Assembly (NCBI GenBank): GCA_964591275.1
Contig: CAZQAE010000037.1
Location: 1-50,524, forward strand
DNA from: G963674685 sp964591275
GTDB taxonomy: Bacteria; Lernaellota; Lernaellaia; JACKCT01
Direction: 5' to 3'
DNA: 50,524 nucleotides
Below are positions 24,619 to 32,645 of this stretch, piece after piece; positions within the stretch are counted from its first letter, which is position 1; every line of letters starts with the position of its first letter. The notes beneath the pieces are model-generated. The model did no database searches, was not told the origin of the DNA, and saw only the letters and a list, made by a program, of their open reading frames with translations. Position numbers and translations under genes: made by a program.

Positions 24619-25110
24619 CTACTTTAGGCTGGCGAGCTGCGGCTGGAAGGTAAAGTTGAGCCTCTTCGGTCTGCTGATTCTGACCGTCGCCGCATTCTGA
24701 CAGACCACGACCTCTTTTTCCTTCCGCAGACTCACCGTGGGGATGTTCTTGTCAAAGCGACGCCGGCTCATCTGAGAAACGCAGTCCCACATCGTGGTGG
24801 TTGCCTGGAGCTTAATGTTGCGCCTCTCCAGGATTTCGTAGAGTCTTTCCAGGGAAGCCCACAGGCGCGAAAAGCTCCAGACCCTTTCCACAAGGATCAT
24901 GTCGTAGTCGCTCTCGTAGTCCAGCATTTCCTTCACGCCATGACGGCAAACGACTTCCTCGCTGTACATTTCATCCTCGAACCAGGCGACAACCTCGATG
25001 TCGTTATCCGCCGCATATTTCCTGATCAATTCCTTTTGACTCTCCCGGGCAATCACGTCCCCGGTGCGCCCAAGAATGATGTCGCTTACGTAGGCAATGG
25101 CTTTCTTCAT
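24619..25110 (-). CDS. Serine-recombinase-fold protein lacking catalytic residues (copy A)
   Basis: 163 aa from the ATG at 25110, which has AGGGAG 5 nt upstream. Domain pattern as in copy B: AIAYVSD, RESQKELIRKYAADNDIEVV, YDMILVERVWSFSRLW, IKLQATTTMWDCVSQMSR. The nucleophilic Ser and catalytic Arg positions of serine recombinases are replaced (I/D and S), although one Arg (FSR) survives. The C-terminal basic tail (RISRPKRLNF) is unlike copy B. The stop lies immediately before the longest possible frame of copy B, so both are co-transcribed. A sigma-54 promoter sits 65 bp upstream. Function unknown; strand-exchange activity is not expected. Confidence 0.75.
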   Translation of the reverse strand: MKKAIAYVSDIILGRTGDVIARESQKELIRKYAADNDIEVVAWFEDEMYSEEVVCRHGVKEMLDYESDYDMILVERVWSFSRLWASLERLYEILERRNIKLQATTTMWDCVSQMSRRRFDKNIPTVSLRKEKEVVVCQNAATVRISRPKRLNFTFQPQLASLK

Positions 25111-25174
25111 GGCTTCTCCCTTATACTTTCTAAAAGTTGTCTTCCTTTTCATTCGCATTCCGCTGCAAAATAGA

Positions 25175-25191
25175 TTGCAAGAGGTGCGCCA
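25175..25191 (-). promoter_or_regulatory. Sigma-54 (RpoN) promoter
   Basis: Minus-strand TGGCGCACCTCTTGCAA matches the -24/-12 consensus TGGCAC-N5-TTGC with the invariant GG and GC exactly ten bases apart. It faces the dead-recombinase pair; the predicted start of transcription is about 55 nt before the copy A ATG. The divergent neighbouring operon encodes an NtrC-family activator, the obligatory partner for such a promoter. Confidence 0.7.
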
Positions 25192-25274
25192 AGGCGGTGG
25201 CGCGATCATAAGTATCCGTTATTATTGCACAAATATTAATTTATCCAAAACCACGAAGCTGAATGCCGACATAA

Positions 25275-25295
25275 ATGTATGGAAATTTTATACAT
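25275..25295. promoter_or_regulatory. Palindrome, candidate activator-binding site
   Basis: ATGTAT and ATACAT arms (6 bp) flank a 9-bp AT-rich spacer. It lies about 85-100 bp upstream of the sigma-54 element for the minus-strand genes, the usual distance for an enhancer bound by an NtrC-type protein. A related partial sequence (CATATTTACATG) lies at about 25337-25348. Confidence 0.4.
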
Positions 25296-25609
25296 GGGGA
25301 AAAACAGCGGAATTTTTGTCTTCTTATAATAAATTCCATATTTACATGTACTTACGACAAAATAACGCGTGATGATGCGCGGGCGCCGAGTGGAGAAATG
25401 GCGTATTCAATAAATATACACTACGGCTCTTAGTGCAAAACAAGCCGGGGAAAAGGACCAAATCATCCGTGAAAATTTCAGTACCCGACACGGCCCGTTG
25501 GAGAATATCCCTTATTATCAATAGCATAGAGCCCCTCCAAAAAAATTCTTGCACAAAGCCTTCAAGTGTAGTAAAAGCATATACAGTCTCTTCGAAAGGT
25601 GCTTTGATT

Positions 25610-27553
25610 ATGCCTACTTCACACGAGAAAAGAAAAAGGGGCGCTCCGCTCTGGCACATATCGTGGCGAGTAAGACTGATGCTCGCCTTCGCGGTGCTCA
25701 TCCTGACCTCGGCCACGGCGACCATTTTCATCGGTAACATGGTCCTTGGCAGCAGTATCTCCGAGCTGGCAAAAAGCAAAGCGAATCAAGACCTTCGGAA
25801 CATCTGGCAGTATTGGGACTGGAAGATCACCGTCATGAGATGCCGTTTAAACACGGTGTCCATGTTCCTCGACAGCGAACCCGATAGTATCGATAAGAGC
25901 CTGAACGCCCTGAAGGCGGAGGAGGGAGTTTTTGATTTCGTCGGCCTAGTCGATGAAAAGGGAAACCTTATCATGCACCACCCTCCTCTTACAGGGCGCT
26001 GGACGATTCCTCCCTCTTTTCAGGCGTTTGCCGACGCCATGGAGGGCGTGGGGACGATCGCCTTCCCAATCCTTGTTCCTTTTGCGGATGCGACGCAGGA
26101 GATACCCGACCTGGAAGACAGGCTAGCCAGTTACACGAAGACCGATAAGGTCATGGTCCTTTTAGCGGGATCGAAAATCACGGAAGGAGAAAAAGGGCAG
26201 ATCGGATTTCTCTACGGCGGGTTCGTCGTCAACGGCGCCGACGATCTCGTCCGCAGCATGGTTGTCAACGTCGACTTAAACTCAACCTCAAGCTGGAACA
26301 TGGGCACCACGACTTCGGTTTTCCAACATGACATTCGGATTGCCACGTACACCGACGGACAAAAACGCACGGAGGAGCATAACATCCCCATTCTCAGCGG
26401 CGCGGACCATAGAGTGTCGAACCAGGTTCTGAAAAAAGGGGAGCCTTTCGTCGGCGTGGCGGATGTGGTTGGGAAAAAATACTACACTGCCTACAAGCCC
26501 ATTCGCGACTTCACCGAAAAAATCATCGGCATGGTGGGCATCGGCTCTCTCGTCCACGAGTACAAGGAGGCTCAGGCGGAGACGATCACGCTTTTTTCCG
26601 CCATCATCGCCGCCGGCATGCTCTTAGGTTTCGCGATGACATACACATTTTCAGGGTGGCTTGTGCGCCCCATTGCCGCACTGGCCGAGGGGGTGTCTCG
26701 CATGGCCGAAGGCGACCTGAATTACAAGATACCCATCAGTTCCGACGACGAGCTCGGCAAGCTGACCCGCGCTTTCAACCGCATGGTCCAGACGGTCAAG
26801 GAACGCGACTTGAAGATGCACGAGATGACCGAAAACCGCCTGTCCGAGGTGGAAAAGCAAATTTCTATCGGTCGACTGGCCGCCGGCGTCGCCCACGAGA
26901 TCAACAACCCCATGACGGCGATCCTGAGCCTGTCCAGCCTCATGCTGCGCCACACCTCAAAAGACGATCCGCGGCGCGAGGATCTGGAGATCGTCGTTTC
27001 CGAAACCAGACGCTGTCGGGAAATCGTTTCCGGACTGTTGGACTTTGCGCGGGAGCGTCCACCCATGAAAAAGATTATCGACGTCAGGCAGGTTCTCAAA
27101 GACACCCTCGCCCTTGCCAACAAGTACGACTCACTGAAGGGCGCAGATATTCGGATGGAATTCTTTGATCAACCCCTAATGGTCATGGGGGACCCCCAAC
27201 AGCTTCAACAGGTCTTCACAAACCTGATTCTCAACGCGGTCGAGGCCGTCGAGGAAGCCGTACGGGACGATCCCCATCCCAAAGGTTACGTCGAGATCGT
27301 CGCCGACGAGGATTCCAGCGGGGAGATCATCCAGATCCAGGTCATTGACAGCGGCATAGGGATCCCGAAAGACCAGATCAATAAAATATTTGAACCCTTT
27401 TACACCACGAAGGGGAAGAGCAAGGGAACCGGGCTTGGTCTTTCCGTTTCCCTTGGGATTATCCAAAAACACAACGGGGTTGTCCAGATAGACAGCTACG
27501 AGGGACGCGGAACAACGGTGACCGTCACTCTTCCTCTCTATCATGGGGAATAA
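25610..27553 (+). CDS. Sensor histidine kinase (Cache-HAMP-HisKA-HATPase)
   Basis: 647-aa membrane kinase starting at ATG 25610 (MPTSHEKRKRG), with AAGG about 10 nt upstream. TM1 (about 20-45), a large periplasmic Cache-type sensor domain (about 46-320, containing VGVADVVGKKYYTAYKPI, typical of single/double Cache), TM2 (about 335-358, LFSAIIAAGMLLGFAM), HAMP (SGWLVRPIAALAEGV), HisKA with His429 in AAGVAHEINNPMTAI, and HATPase_c with NLILNAVEAVEEA (N box), DSGIGIP (G1) and GKSKGTGLGLSVS (G2). The periplasmic domain should sense a small ligand. Followed 31 bp later by its response regulator, with which it forms an AtoS/AtoC- or ZraS/ZraR-like pair. Confidence 0.95.
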   Translation: MPTSHEKRKRGAPLWHISWRVRLMLAFAVLILTSATATIFIGNMVLGSSISELAKSKANQDLRNIWQYWDWKITVMRCRLNTVSMFLDSEPDSIDKSLNALKAEEGVFDFVGLVDEKGNLIMHHPPLTGRWTIPPSFQAFADAMEGVGTIAFPILVPFADATQEIPDLEDRLASYTKTDKVMVLLAGSKITEGEKGQIGFLYGGFVVNGADDLVRSMVVNVDLNSTSSWNMGTTTSVFQHDIRIATYTDGQKRTEEHNIPILSGADHRVSNQVLKKGEPFVGVADVVGKKYYTAYKPIRDFTEKIIGMVGIGSLVHEYKEAQAETITLFSAIIAAGMLLGFAMTYTFSGWLVRPIAALAEGVSRMAEGDLNYKIPISSDDELGKLTRAFNRMVQTVKERDLKMHEMTENRLSEVEKQISIGRLAAGVAHEINNPMTAILSLSSLMLRHTSKDDPRREDLEIVVSETRRCREIVSGLLDFARERPPMKKIIDVRQVLKDTLALANKYDSLKGADIRMEFFDQPLMVMGDPQQLQQVFTNLILNAVEAVEEAVRDDPHPKGYVEIVADEDSSGEIIQIQVIDSGIGIPKDQINKIFEPFYTTKGKSKGTGLGLSVSLGIIQKHNGVVQIDSYEGRGTTVTVTLPLYHGE

Positions 27554-27584
27554 TCCCGAAATTAGTCGCAATGGGGAGTAAGGC

Positions 27585-29003
27585 ATGCCCAAGCTGACCA
27601 CGAAAATTCTCACGATTGACGACGAAAAGTCCGTCTGCATCAGTTGCAAACGCATTCTGGAGGAAGAGGGACACACGGTTGATTACGTTCTCAGCGGAGT
27701 CGAGGGCGTGAAAAGGGCGATCGAAGGCGATTACAGCCTTATTTTACTTGACCTTAAAATACCCGACATGTCCGGCATGGAGGTCTTCGAACAGCTTTGC
27801 GAGAAGCGCCCCGACATCATCGTCGTCATCATCACCGGTTATGCCACGATCCAGACTAGCATCGACTGCATCAAGAAGGGCGCTGCGGATTACATCCCCA
27901 AGCCTTTCACGCCAGAGGAGCTGGCCCTGGCCGTCCACAAAGCTCTGGAAAACAGCCAGTTGCGAGAGGAAAACGAGTTCCTCAAGAACCGGCTCCAGTC
28001 GAAAACCGAATCCAAGATCATAGGCCGCTCGGAACAGATCGAGGAGACGCGCAAGCAGATCGAGAAAATCGCGCCAACGGACTTTTCCGTTCTTATCCAG
28101 GGCGAATCGGGCACAGGGAAAGAGATCATCGCCCAGGCGATTCACACAGGCAGCCTGCGGCGGGAAAAGCCCTTTATCGCTGTGGACATTTCCTCGCTGA
28201 GCCCGACGCTCGTGGAGTCGGAACTTTTCGGTCATGTCAAGAGTGCCTTCACCGGCGCGACACAGAGCCATCCCGGTTTCTTCGCCCTCGCCGACAGCGG
28301 AAGCCTTTTCCTGGACGAGATATCCAACATCAGCTGGGAATTGCAGGGAAAGCTCCTGCGAGCGCTGGAATCGCACATAATCCGACCTGTCGGGGGCGTA
28401 CGGGATCAGGAGATCGACATTCGTTTAATCTGCGCCACCAACAGGGACCTCGCCAAGATGGTCGAGGAAAAGAAGTTTCGCGAAGATCTCTTTTATCGGA
28501 TCAACGTGATCCCTATTCGCATCCCTCCCCTGAGGGAACACCCCACCGACATTCCCCTTCTGTGCACGCATTTTCTTAAACGCGCGAAGAAAAAGACTCC
28601 TACAAAGGTCCAGGGGTTCGCCACGGCAGCCATGGCCAAGCTCATCGCTTACGACTGGCCGGGCAATGTGCGGGAACTAAAAAACATCGTGGAGCGCCTC
28701 GTCGCCACGACAGAAACGCCGCTCATCAAGCTGGAAAATCTCCCCTCGGAAATCCTCGGGAAAAAGGGTCTCGTGATCGGCAGGGTACGGGAGGCACCCC
28801 TAAGCGTTAAGGAGCTCAAAGAGGCCAAGCGCAAAGTCCGCGAACAGGCTTACTGTGAAATCGAGCAGAAGTTCATCCTCCACGCACTCGACGAGGCGAC
28901 ATGGAACGTCACCAAGGCCGCGGAAAACACGGGAATGCAGCGCACGAACTTCCATGCCCTGATGCGCAAGTACGGCATCAAATCCCAGGAAAAAGGTGAT
29001 TGA
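27585..29003 (+). CDS. Sigma-54-dependent response regulator (NtrC family)
   Basis: 472 aa. Receiver domain 1-120 with Asp12/13, phosphoacceptor Asp56 (LILLDLKIPDMSG) and VVIITGYAT. AAA+ domain with Walker A GESGTGKE, the sigma-54-contact loop reading SAFTGA instead of GAFTGA, Walker B SLFLDEI and the DFYYR-type DLFYRINVIPIRIPPLREH. C-terminal Fis-type HTH (VTKAAENTGMQRTNFHALMRKYGI). It should be phosphorylated by the kinase upstream and activate sigma-54 promoters; the one at 25175-25191 is the obvious target. The start has GGGGAGTAAGG upstream. The first-Gly-to-Ser change in the loop is unusual. Confidence 0.95.
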   Translation: MPKLTTKILTIDDEKSVCISCKRILEEEGHTVDYVLSGVEGVKRAIEGDYSLILLDLKIPDMSGMEVFEQLCEKRPDIIVVIITGYATIQTSIDCIKKGAADYIPKPFTPEELALAVHKALENSQLREENEFLKNRLQSKTESKIIGRSEQIEETRKQIEKIAPTDFSVLIQGESGTGKEIIAQAIHTGSLRREKPFIAVDISSLSPTLVESELFGHVKSAFTGATQSHPGFFALADSGSLFLDEISNISWELQGKLLRALESHIIRPVGGVRDQEIDIRLICATNRDLAKMVEEKKFREDLFYRINVIPIRIPPLREHPTDIPLLCTHFLKRAKKKTPTKVQGFATAAMAKLIAYDWPGNVRELKNIVERLVATTETPLIKLENLPSEILGKKGLVIGRVREAPLSVKELKEAKRKVREQAYCEIEQKFILHALDEATWNVTKAAENTGMQRTNFHALMRKYGIKSQEKGD

Positions 29004-29004
29004 G

Positions 29005-29158
29005 CGCGATCGCGGCGGAACGTGTCAACGATCATTCGCCTGGCCATCAGCAGCATGTTTGCGGTGACCAAGCGTAGGCTTTGAATAACTCGAAGCCGCG
29101 CCAGACACAGCGATCGAGGCCGAAGCAGCGTTTGAGAAACGAGATCATGCCCTCGAAT
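29005..29158 (-). pseudogene. Transposase C-terminal remnant
   Basis: On the minus strand FEGMISFLKRCFGLDRCVW is followed by RGFELFKAYAWS and, after a frameshift near 29075, VTANMLLMARRMI. This matches the C-terminal pattern E-G-x-I-S-x-L-K-R-x-x-G-L-x-R-C-x-x-x-G of DDE transposases (ISNCY-like group, from memory). A stop codon precedes it at 29160, so only about 50 codons remain. It begins right after the response-regulator gene, suggesting a past insertion at this boundary. No terminal inverted repeats could be assigned. Confidence 0.6.
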
Positions 29159-29210
29159 TATACACTAAATTCACCAGTACAATTTGTCTCACTCTTATTG
29201 GCACAGAGGG

Positions 29211-29295
29211 CATTGGCATAGTCGCTCCTATCCGCCTTCGCCAAGGCTTCGGCGCGACCGAGCTGCAATCGCGGCTGGAAGCCGCTCCTGGATTT
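29211..29295. repeat. REP-like palindromes with GCTCCT tails
   Basis: Contains GTCGCTCCTA (29221-29230), a CGCCTTCGCC...GGCTTCGGCG imperfect palindrome, and the perfect hairpin GCGGCT-GGA-AGCCGC followed by TCCTG (29271-29290). The GC-stem plus GCTCCT tail recurs at 40531-40552, as expected for a repetitive extragenic palindrome family. The whole stretch 29004-29367 holds only this, the transposase remnant and the upstream signal of the next gene. Confidence 0.5.
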
Positions 29296-29367
29296 TGATA
29301 GTATCCGGCGTTGGCGATGGATTTGGCTGGGGCATAAATTCCCGACAACGGTTTATGGAGGTGTAAT

Positions 29368-30504
29368 GTGACGCAAGTGGCGCTTGTGCCGTGCGGGAAA
29401 TACGATTTTGAGGAAGTCACGCAGTCCCTCACGCAAGCTTTCTATTTGATCGGGGGCCTAGGCACTTTTGTCCAAAGCGGGCAGCGCGTCCTGCTCAAAG
29501 TCAGCATGCTTCGCGGCGCGGCGCCGGAGCGGGCCGTTTCCACGCATCCCATCATCGTCGTGGCGCTCGCGAAATTGGTCCGCGAGCTTGGCGCAACGCC
29601 CGTCATTGGCGACTCATGCGGCGGCAGCGCCTACGGACTCTCGGAAAAGGCGTTGGAAGAATGCGGTTTCGGGCCGCTCGCCCGCGAGCACGGAATCGAG
29701 ACCGTCCTGTTTGAAACTGCGGGGTCGAAAAACATTCCTGTCAAAGGCCATCGCTTCCTGCCGCAAATACCTGTCTCAAACGCCGTGCTCAAAGCGGACG
29801 TGATTATCAGCCTTCCCAAATTGAAAACGCACGTCGAAACCCTTATGACCGGCGCAGTGAAAAACATGCTCGGCTGCCTACCCGGCGCCGCGAAACTGAT
29901 GGTTCATAAACAGGCTCCCAGCCCGGAGGACCTCGGTCATGCGCTGCTGGACATCTACAGTTCCGTGAAGCCGAAGCTGTGCGTGATGGATGCTGTTGTC
30001 GGCATGTCCGGAGATGGGCCGTCCAAGGGCAAGCCCGCGCACGTCGGCGCATTGCTCGCGTCTGCGGACGGCGTGGCGCTCGACCACGTTGCCGCGCGCC
30101 TTATCGGCTACAATCCGATGCTCATCCCGACCATCGCCCCGGCAAAGGCGCGCGGGCTGGGAGAAAACGACGCGTCAAAAATCGAGGTCGTGGGCAGCGC
30201 CATCGAGAACATGAAGCCGCGTGATTTCAAGCTTTGCAGCAACCTAATGATGCGCGCCATTCCAAAACCGATGCTGCGTTTGCTGAATCGATTCTTCACG
30301 GTCAAGCCCGTCTGGAACCGCGAGGGTTGCACGCAATGCAGCCTGTGCGTCGATTCGTGCCCCGTAACAGCCATGACCCTTGCGGACGAAACCGTGACCA
30401 TCGACAGAGAAAAGTGCATCGAGTGTTTTTGCTGCTATGAATTATGCCCGGAAGACGGCATTAAAATAGAAAAATCGCTTCTCGTAAAACTTCTGTCGGG
30501 GTAA
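29368..30504 (+). CDS. DUF362 protein with C-terminal two [4Fe-4S] ferredoxin domain
   Basis: 378 aa, GTG start with an excellent GGAGGT 5 nt upstream. Residues 1-300 are the DUF362 domain (VISLPKLKTHVETLMTGAVKNMLG is the hallmark), and residues 312-365 a 2[4Fe-4S] ferredoxin domain (CTQCSLCVDSCPV and CIECFCCYELCPE). DUF362-ferredoxin proteins are widespread in anaerobes, function unproven; electron transfer to or from the DUF362 domain is plausible. No signal peptide, so cytoplasmic. A second, ferredoxin-less DUF362 protein lies at 41732. Confidence 0.9.
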   Translation: MTQVALVPCGKYDFEEVTQSLTQAFYLIGGLGTFVQSGQRVLLKVSMLRGAAPERAVSTHPIIVVALAKLVRELGATPVIGDSCGGSAYGLSEKALEECGFGPLAREHGIETVLFETAGSKNIPVKGHRFLPQIPVSNAVLKADVIISLPKLKTHVETLMTGAVKNMLGCLPGAAKLMVHKQAPSPEDLGHALLDIYSSVKPKLCVMDAVVGMSGDGPSKGKPAHVGALLASADGVALDHVAARLIGYNPMLIPTIAPAKARGLGENDASKIEVVGSAIENMKPRDFKLCSNLMMRAIPKPMLRLLNRFFTVKPVWNREGCTQCSLCVDSCPVTAMTLADETVTIDREKCIECFCCYELCPEDGIKIEKSLLVKLLSG

Positions 30505-30547
30505 AAGGCATTTGTGAGGGGTTCGCTCGGAATGAAACGATTTAGAA

Positions 30548-30604
30548 GTAGGGGCAGGCCCCCGTGCCTGCCCTAACAATGGGGCGAGAACGCCTGTGCT
30601 ACAC
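30548..30604. repeat. Intergenic palindromic repeat
   Basis: TAGGGGCAGGC and GCCTGCCCTA form an 8-bp perfect core stem (GGGCAGGC/GCCTGCCC) around CCCCGT, directly followed by GGCGAGAACGCCTGTGCTAC, a second short palindrome (GGCG...CGCC). Repeats with these words are common as dispersed extragenic palindromes. It may also terminate the DUF362 transcript, though no T-run follows. Confidence 0.5.
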
Positions 30605-30640
30605 AGTTTTTGATTGGCGAAAGTTTTTGACCAGGCAGCC

Positions 30641-32536
30641 ATGACCGAAAATAAAAAACCTGAAACTTCTTTGACCATAGGTCCGTCTGACTGGCTGGCC
30701 ACCAGCCTCTTTTTGCTTCTGCTTGCCGTTTTCGGCCTCGGTTCGGTTCTTGATGTCCTCAAACCTATTGCGCAGGCGCTGACCGGCTTCTACTTTTTCT
30801 TAAGCGAAATTCTTTTCTGGTACGCCTCATCGAACGAAGCGGTCCTCGCCGTTGCCGTCGTCGTCTTCGCGCTTCCCATTGCCGTCAAAATTCTGGATCT
30901 CATTTATGGGCAGTCGCCGCCGAGATTTGTTTCGACAATCAAAGCCGCACTTTCGATTTTCATTTGCTTCATTGCGCTGATCGCCGTCTGTTATCTTGCG
31001 GCTTTTTCGCTGATGACGCAGCGGCTATACCTGATATTCGTGCTGGTCGCCGCCATCGTCATTTCCGAAACTCTCCACCGTATTGACAAGAACCGGGAAG
31101 CAAAGCACAGCGAACCGGCCACCAGAAGAGTTCCTTTCGCCGTTATACTCACTTTTGTTTTCATTTATTTATTTCTGGGCATGGTCTCCGGGCATCTCGC
31201 CACGCCGGTGGTCCATGCCGTGTCCGCATTCATGGCGAAGACCTCTGCTTACAACCCCATCTATTACCGACTGATGGCCGCGTTCGTATTTGTTCTACCT
31301 TATTGCGCGTGGCTCCCCAAATTATTTCGACAAAGTGAACCCAAACGAAAATTTTTGCCTGCCCTACTCACACTCGCGCCATTTCTCACGATTTTCTTCC
31401 CCACGCTCATCGCCGTATACGGCGCCGGCGCTATCGGCGCGCTGATCCTGATTTATGCGATGAGCCGATCCGGCCACCTCGCTATTCGCCTGCTGTCCTT
31501 TGATCCGCGCATCGCTTTTACCAGAACACTGATGATCGCTCTTCTATTTTTCAATGCGATGTCGGTTCATTACTTCGCCGTCATGTGGAACTGCGCTGAC
31601 GCCGGGAAAAATCAGGATTCTATGCGCCTGATAAGCCGCGAGGCGGGAGCCTTCGATTTCGCCGTCGAAAACGGGCAGGTCCTGGCAAGCCTTCGGGAAC
31701 CCAGACGTCTGATATCCATTGACACTCATACCGGCACGCAACGCACCTTGGTCGATACGCGCAAACTGGGCAAGGGCACAGGGCATGTTCTATCGACGGT
31801 CGAGCCTGAAACGCTGCTGCCGATCAAGGACGGTCGTTTTTTGTTGCTGACAGCTGTTTCCGATGATGAAGAGCAAAACCGTGTTGCGGTAATTGACCGC
31901 GACGGCAAATTTGAGGGATACATTGAGGATTTGCCGCAAACAAGCATATCGGATTTCGTGACCGACCCATCGGGGCGAATATTCGTCTCGACGGAATTTG
32001 ACGATCAGGTTTTCGTCCTCGATCCTGAAACCCTGAACGTACTGCGCACCTATCAATGGCACGGCGCCGAAACCAATAAAATCATTGCCGCAGGCAATCT
32101 CGACCGGCTCTTTTCGCTGGGGCTCTGGCGCGACCCGGCCATCCGGGCGATGGATATGGCGACCGGGCGAGAAACGGCGCATCGCGACATCGGCACGCGA
32201 AGCTGGGATATGGCTTACGATCCGCTCCAAAACAGGCTCTATGTCCCAAGATTTTTGAGTGGAAGGCTCCTCATCCTCAATGCCGCCGATCTGAGCCTCC
32301 TGACTGCGTGGAACGTGGGTTTTTCTGCCCGGCCCATTGCCGTGGATCCCCAAAAGAGACTCCTTTACACAGCAACAATGTACGGTGGATGCTTGCTGGC
32401 TTTTAACCTCGACACCGGCCAGAAAGTGTTTGACAGGCAAATCGGAGGGCATATCAAGTCCATCCGCATTGATCCGGCAACGCGCAAAGCCTACACGGGA
32501 TGCAATTGCGGCATTTACGAAATCGATCTGCCTTAG
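30641..32536 (+). CDS. Multi-pass membrane protein with C-terminal beta-propeller
   Basis: 631 aa from ATG 30641 (a TTG 27 bp upstream is possible). Residues 1-320 form about nine transmembrane helices with no recognised transporter motif. Residues 330-631 are a repeating-strand domain of the YVTN/WD type: SREAGAFDFAVENGQVLASL, DGRFLLLTAVSDDEEQN, GRIFVSTEFDDQVFVLDPET, PLQNRLYVPRFLSGRLLIL, KRLLYTATMYGGCLLAF. The last blade ends CNCGIYEIDLP. The propeller, after the last helix, is probably periplasmic. Function unknown; a sensor or scaffold is as likely as an enzyme. Confidence 0.75.
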   Translation: MTENKKPETSLTIGPSDWLATSLFLLLLAVFGLGSVLDVLKPIAQALTGFYFFLSEILFWYASSNEAVLAVAVVVFALPIAVKILDLIYGQSPPRFVSTIKAALSIFICFIALIAVCYLAAFSLMTQRLYLIFVLVAAIVISETLHRIDKNREAKHSEPATRRVPFAVILTFVFIYLFLGMVSGHLATPVVHAVSAFMAKTSAYNPIYYRLMAAFVFVLPYCAWLPKLFRQSEPKRKFLPALLTLAPFLTIFFPTLIAVYGAGAIGALILIYAMSRSGHLAIRLLSFDPRIAFTRTLMIALLFFNAMSVHYFAVMWNCADAGKNQDSMRLISREAGAFDFAVENGQVLASLREPRRLISIDTHTGTQRTLVDTRKLGKGTGHVLSTVEPETLLPIKDGRFLLLTAVSDDEEQNRVAVIDRDGKFEGYIEDLPQTSISDFVTDPSGRIFVSTEFDDQVFVLDPETLNVLRTYQWHGAETNKIIAAGNLDRLFSLGLWRDPAIRAMDMATGRETAHRDIGTRSWDMAYDPLQNRLYVPRFLSGRLLILNAADLSLLTAWNVGFSARPIAVDPQKRLLYTATMYGGCLLAFNLDTGQKVFDRQIGGHIKSIRIDPATRKAYTGCNCGIYEIDLP

Positions 32537-32539
32537 CGC

Positions 32540-32554
32540 CGCCTTTTTGAGGCG
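32540..32554 (+). terminator. Weak hairpin, possible terminator
   Basis: CGCCT-TTTTG-AGGCG (5-bp stem) 4 nt after the membrane/propeller stop codon. A T6 run follows only 14 nt later, so it is a poor intrinsic terminator. Confidence 0.3.
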
Positions 32555-32645
32555 ATTTCCACGTTTTTTATTTGCATGGAGACGTATCGTGCCTATATTC
32601 TCACCTGTGGGAGTTTGACCTACTTTAAGACACGGGAAAAACAAG

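Larger units (their letters stand above)
25111..25609. other. Divergent regulatory region, about 500 bp
   Basis: Lies between the dead-recombinase pair and the histidine kinase gene and is clearly more AT-rich than the flanking coding DNA. It contains the sigma-54 promoter and the palindrome annotated separately. I saw no sigma-54 element facing the kinase gene. A frame continuous with the kinase runs back to 25433 but has poor coding character and no ribosome binding site. Confidence 0.5.

Noticed and set aside
25433..25609. Upstream extension of the histidine kinase by 59 codons
   Set aside because: Non-canonical start, no ribosome site, non-coding composition; the kinase's cytoplasmic N-terminus fits the ATG at 25610.
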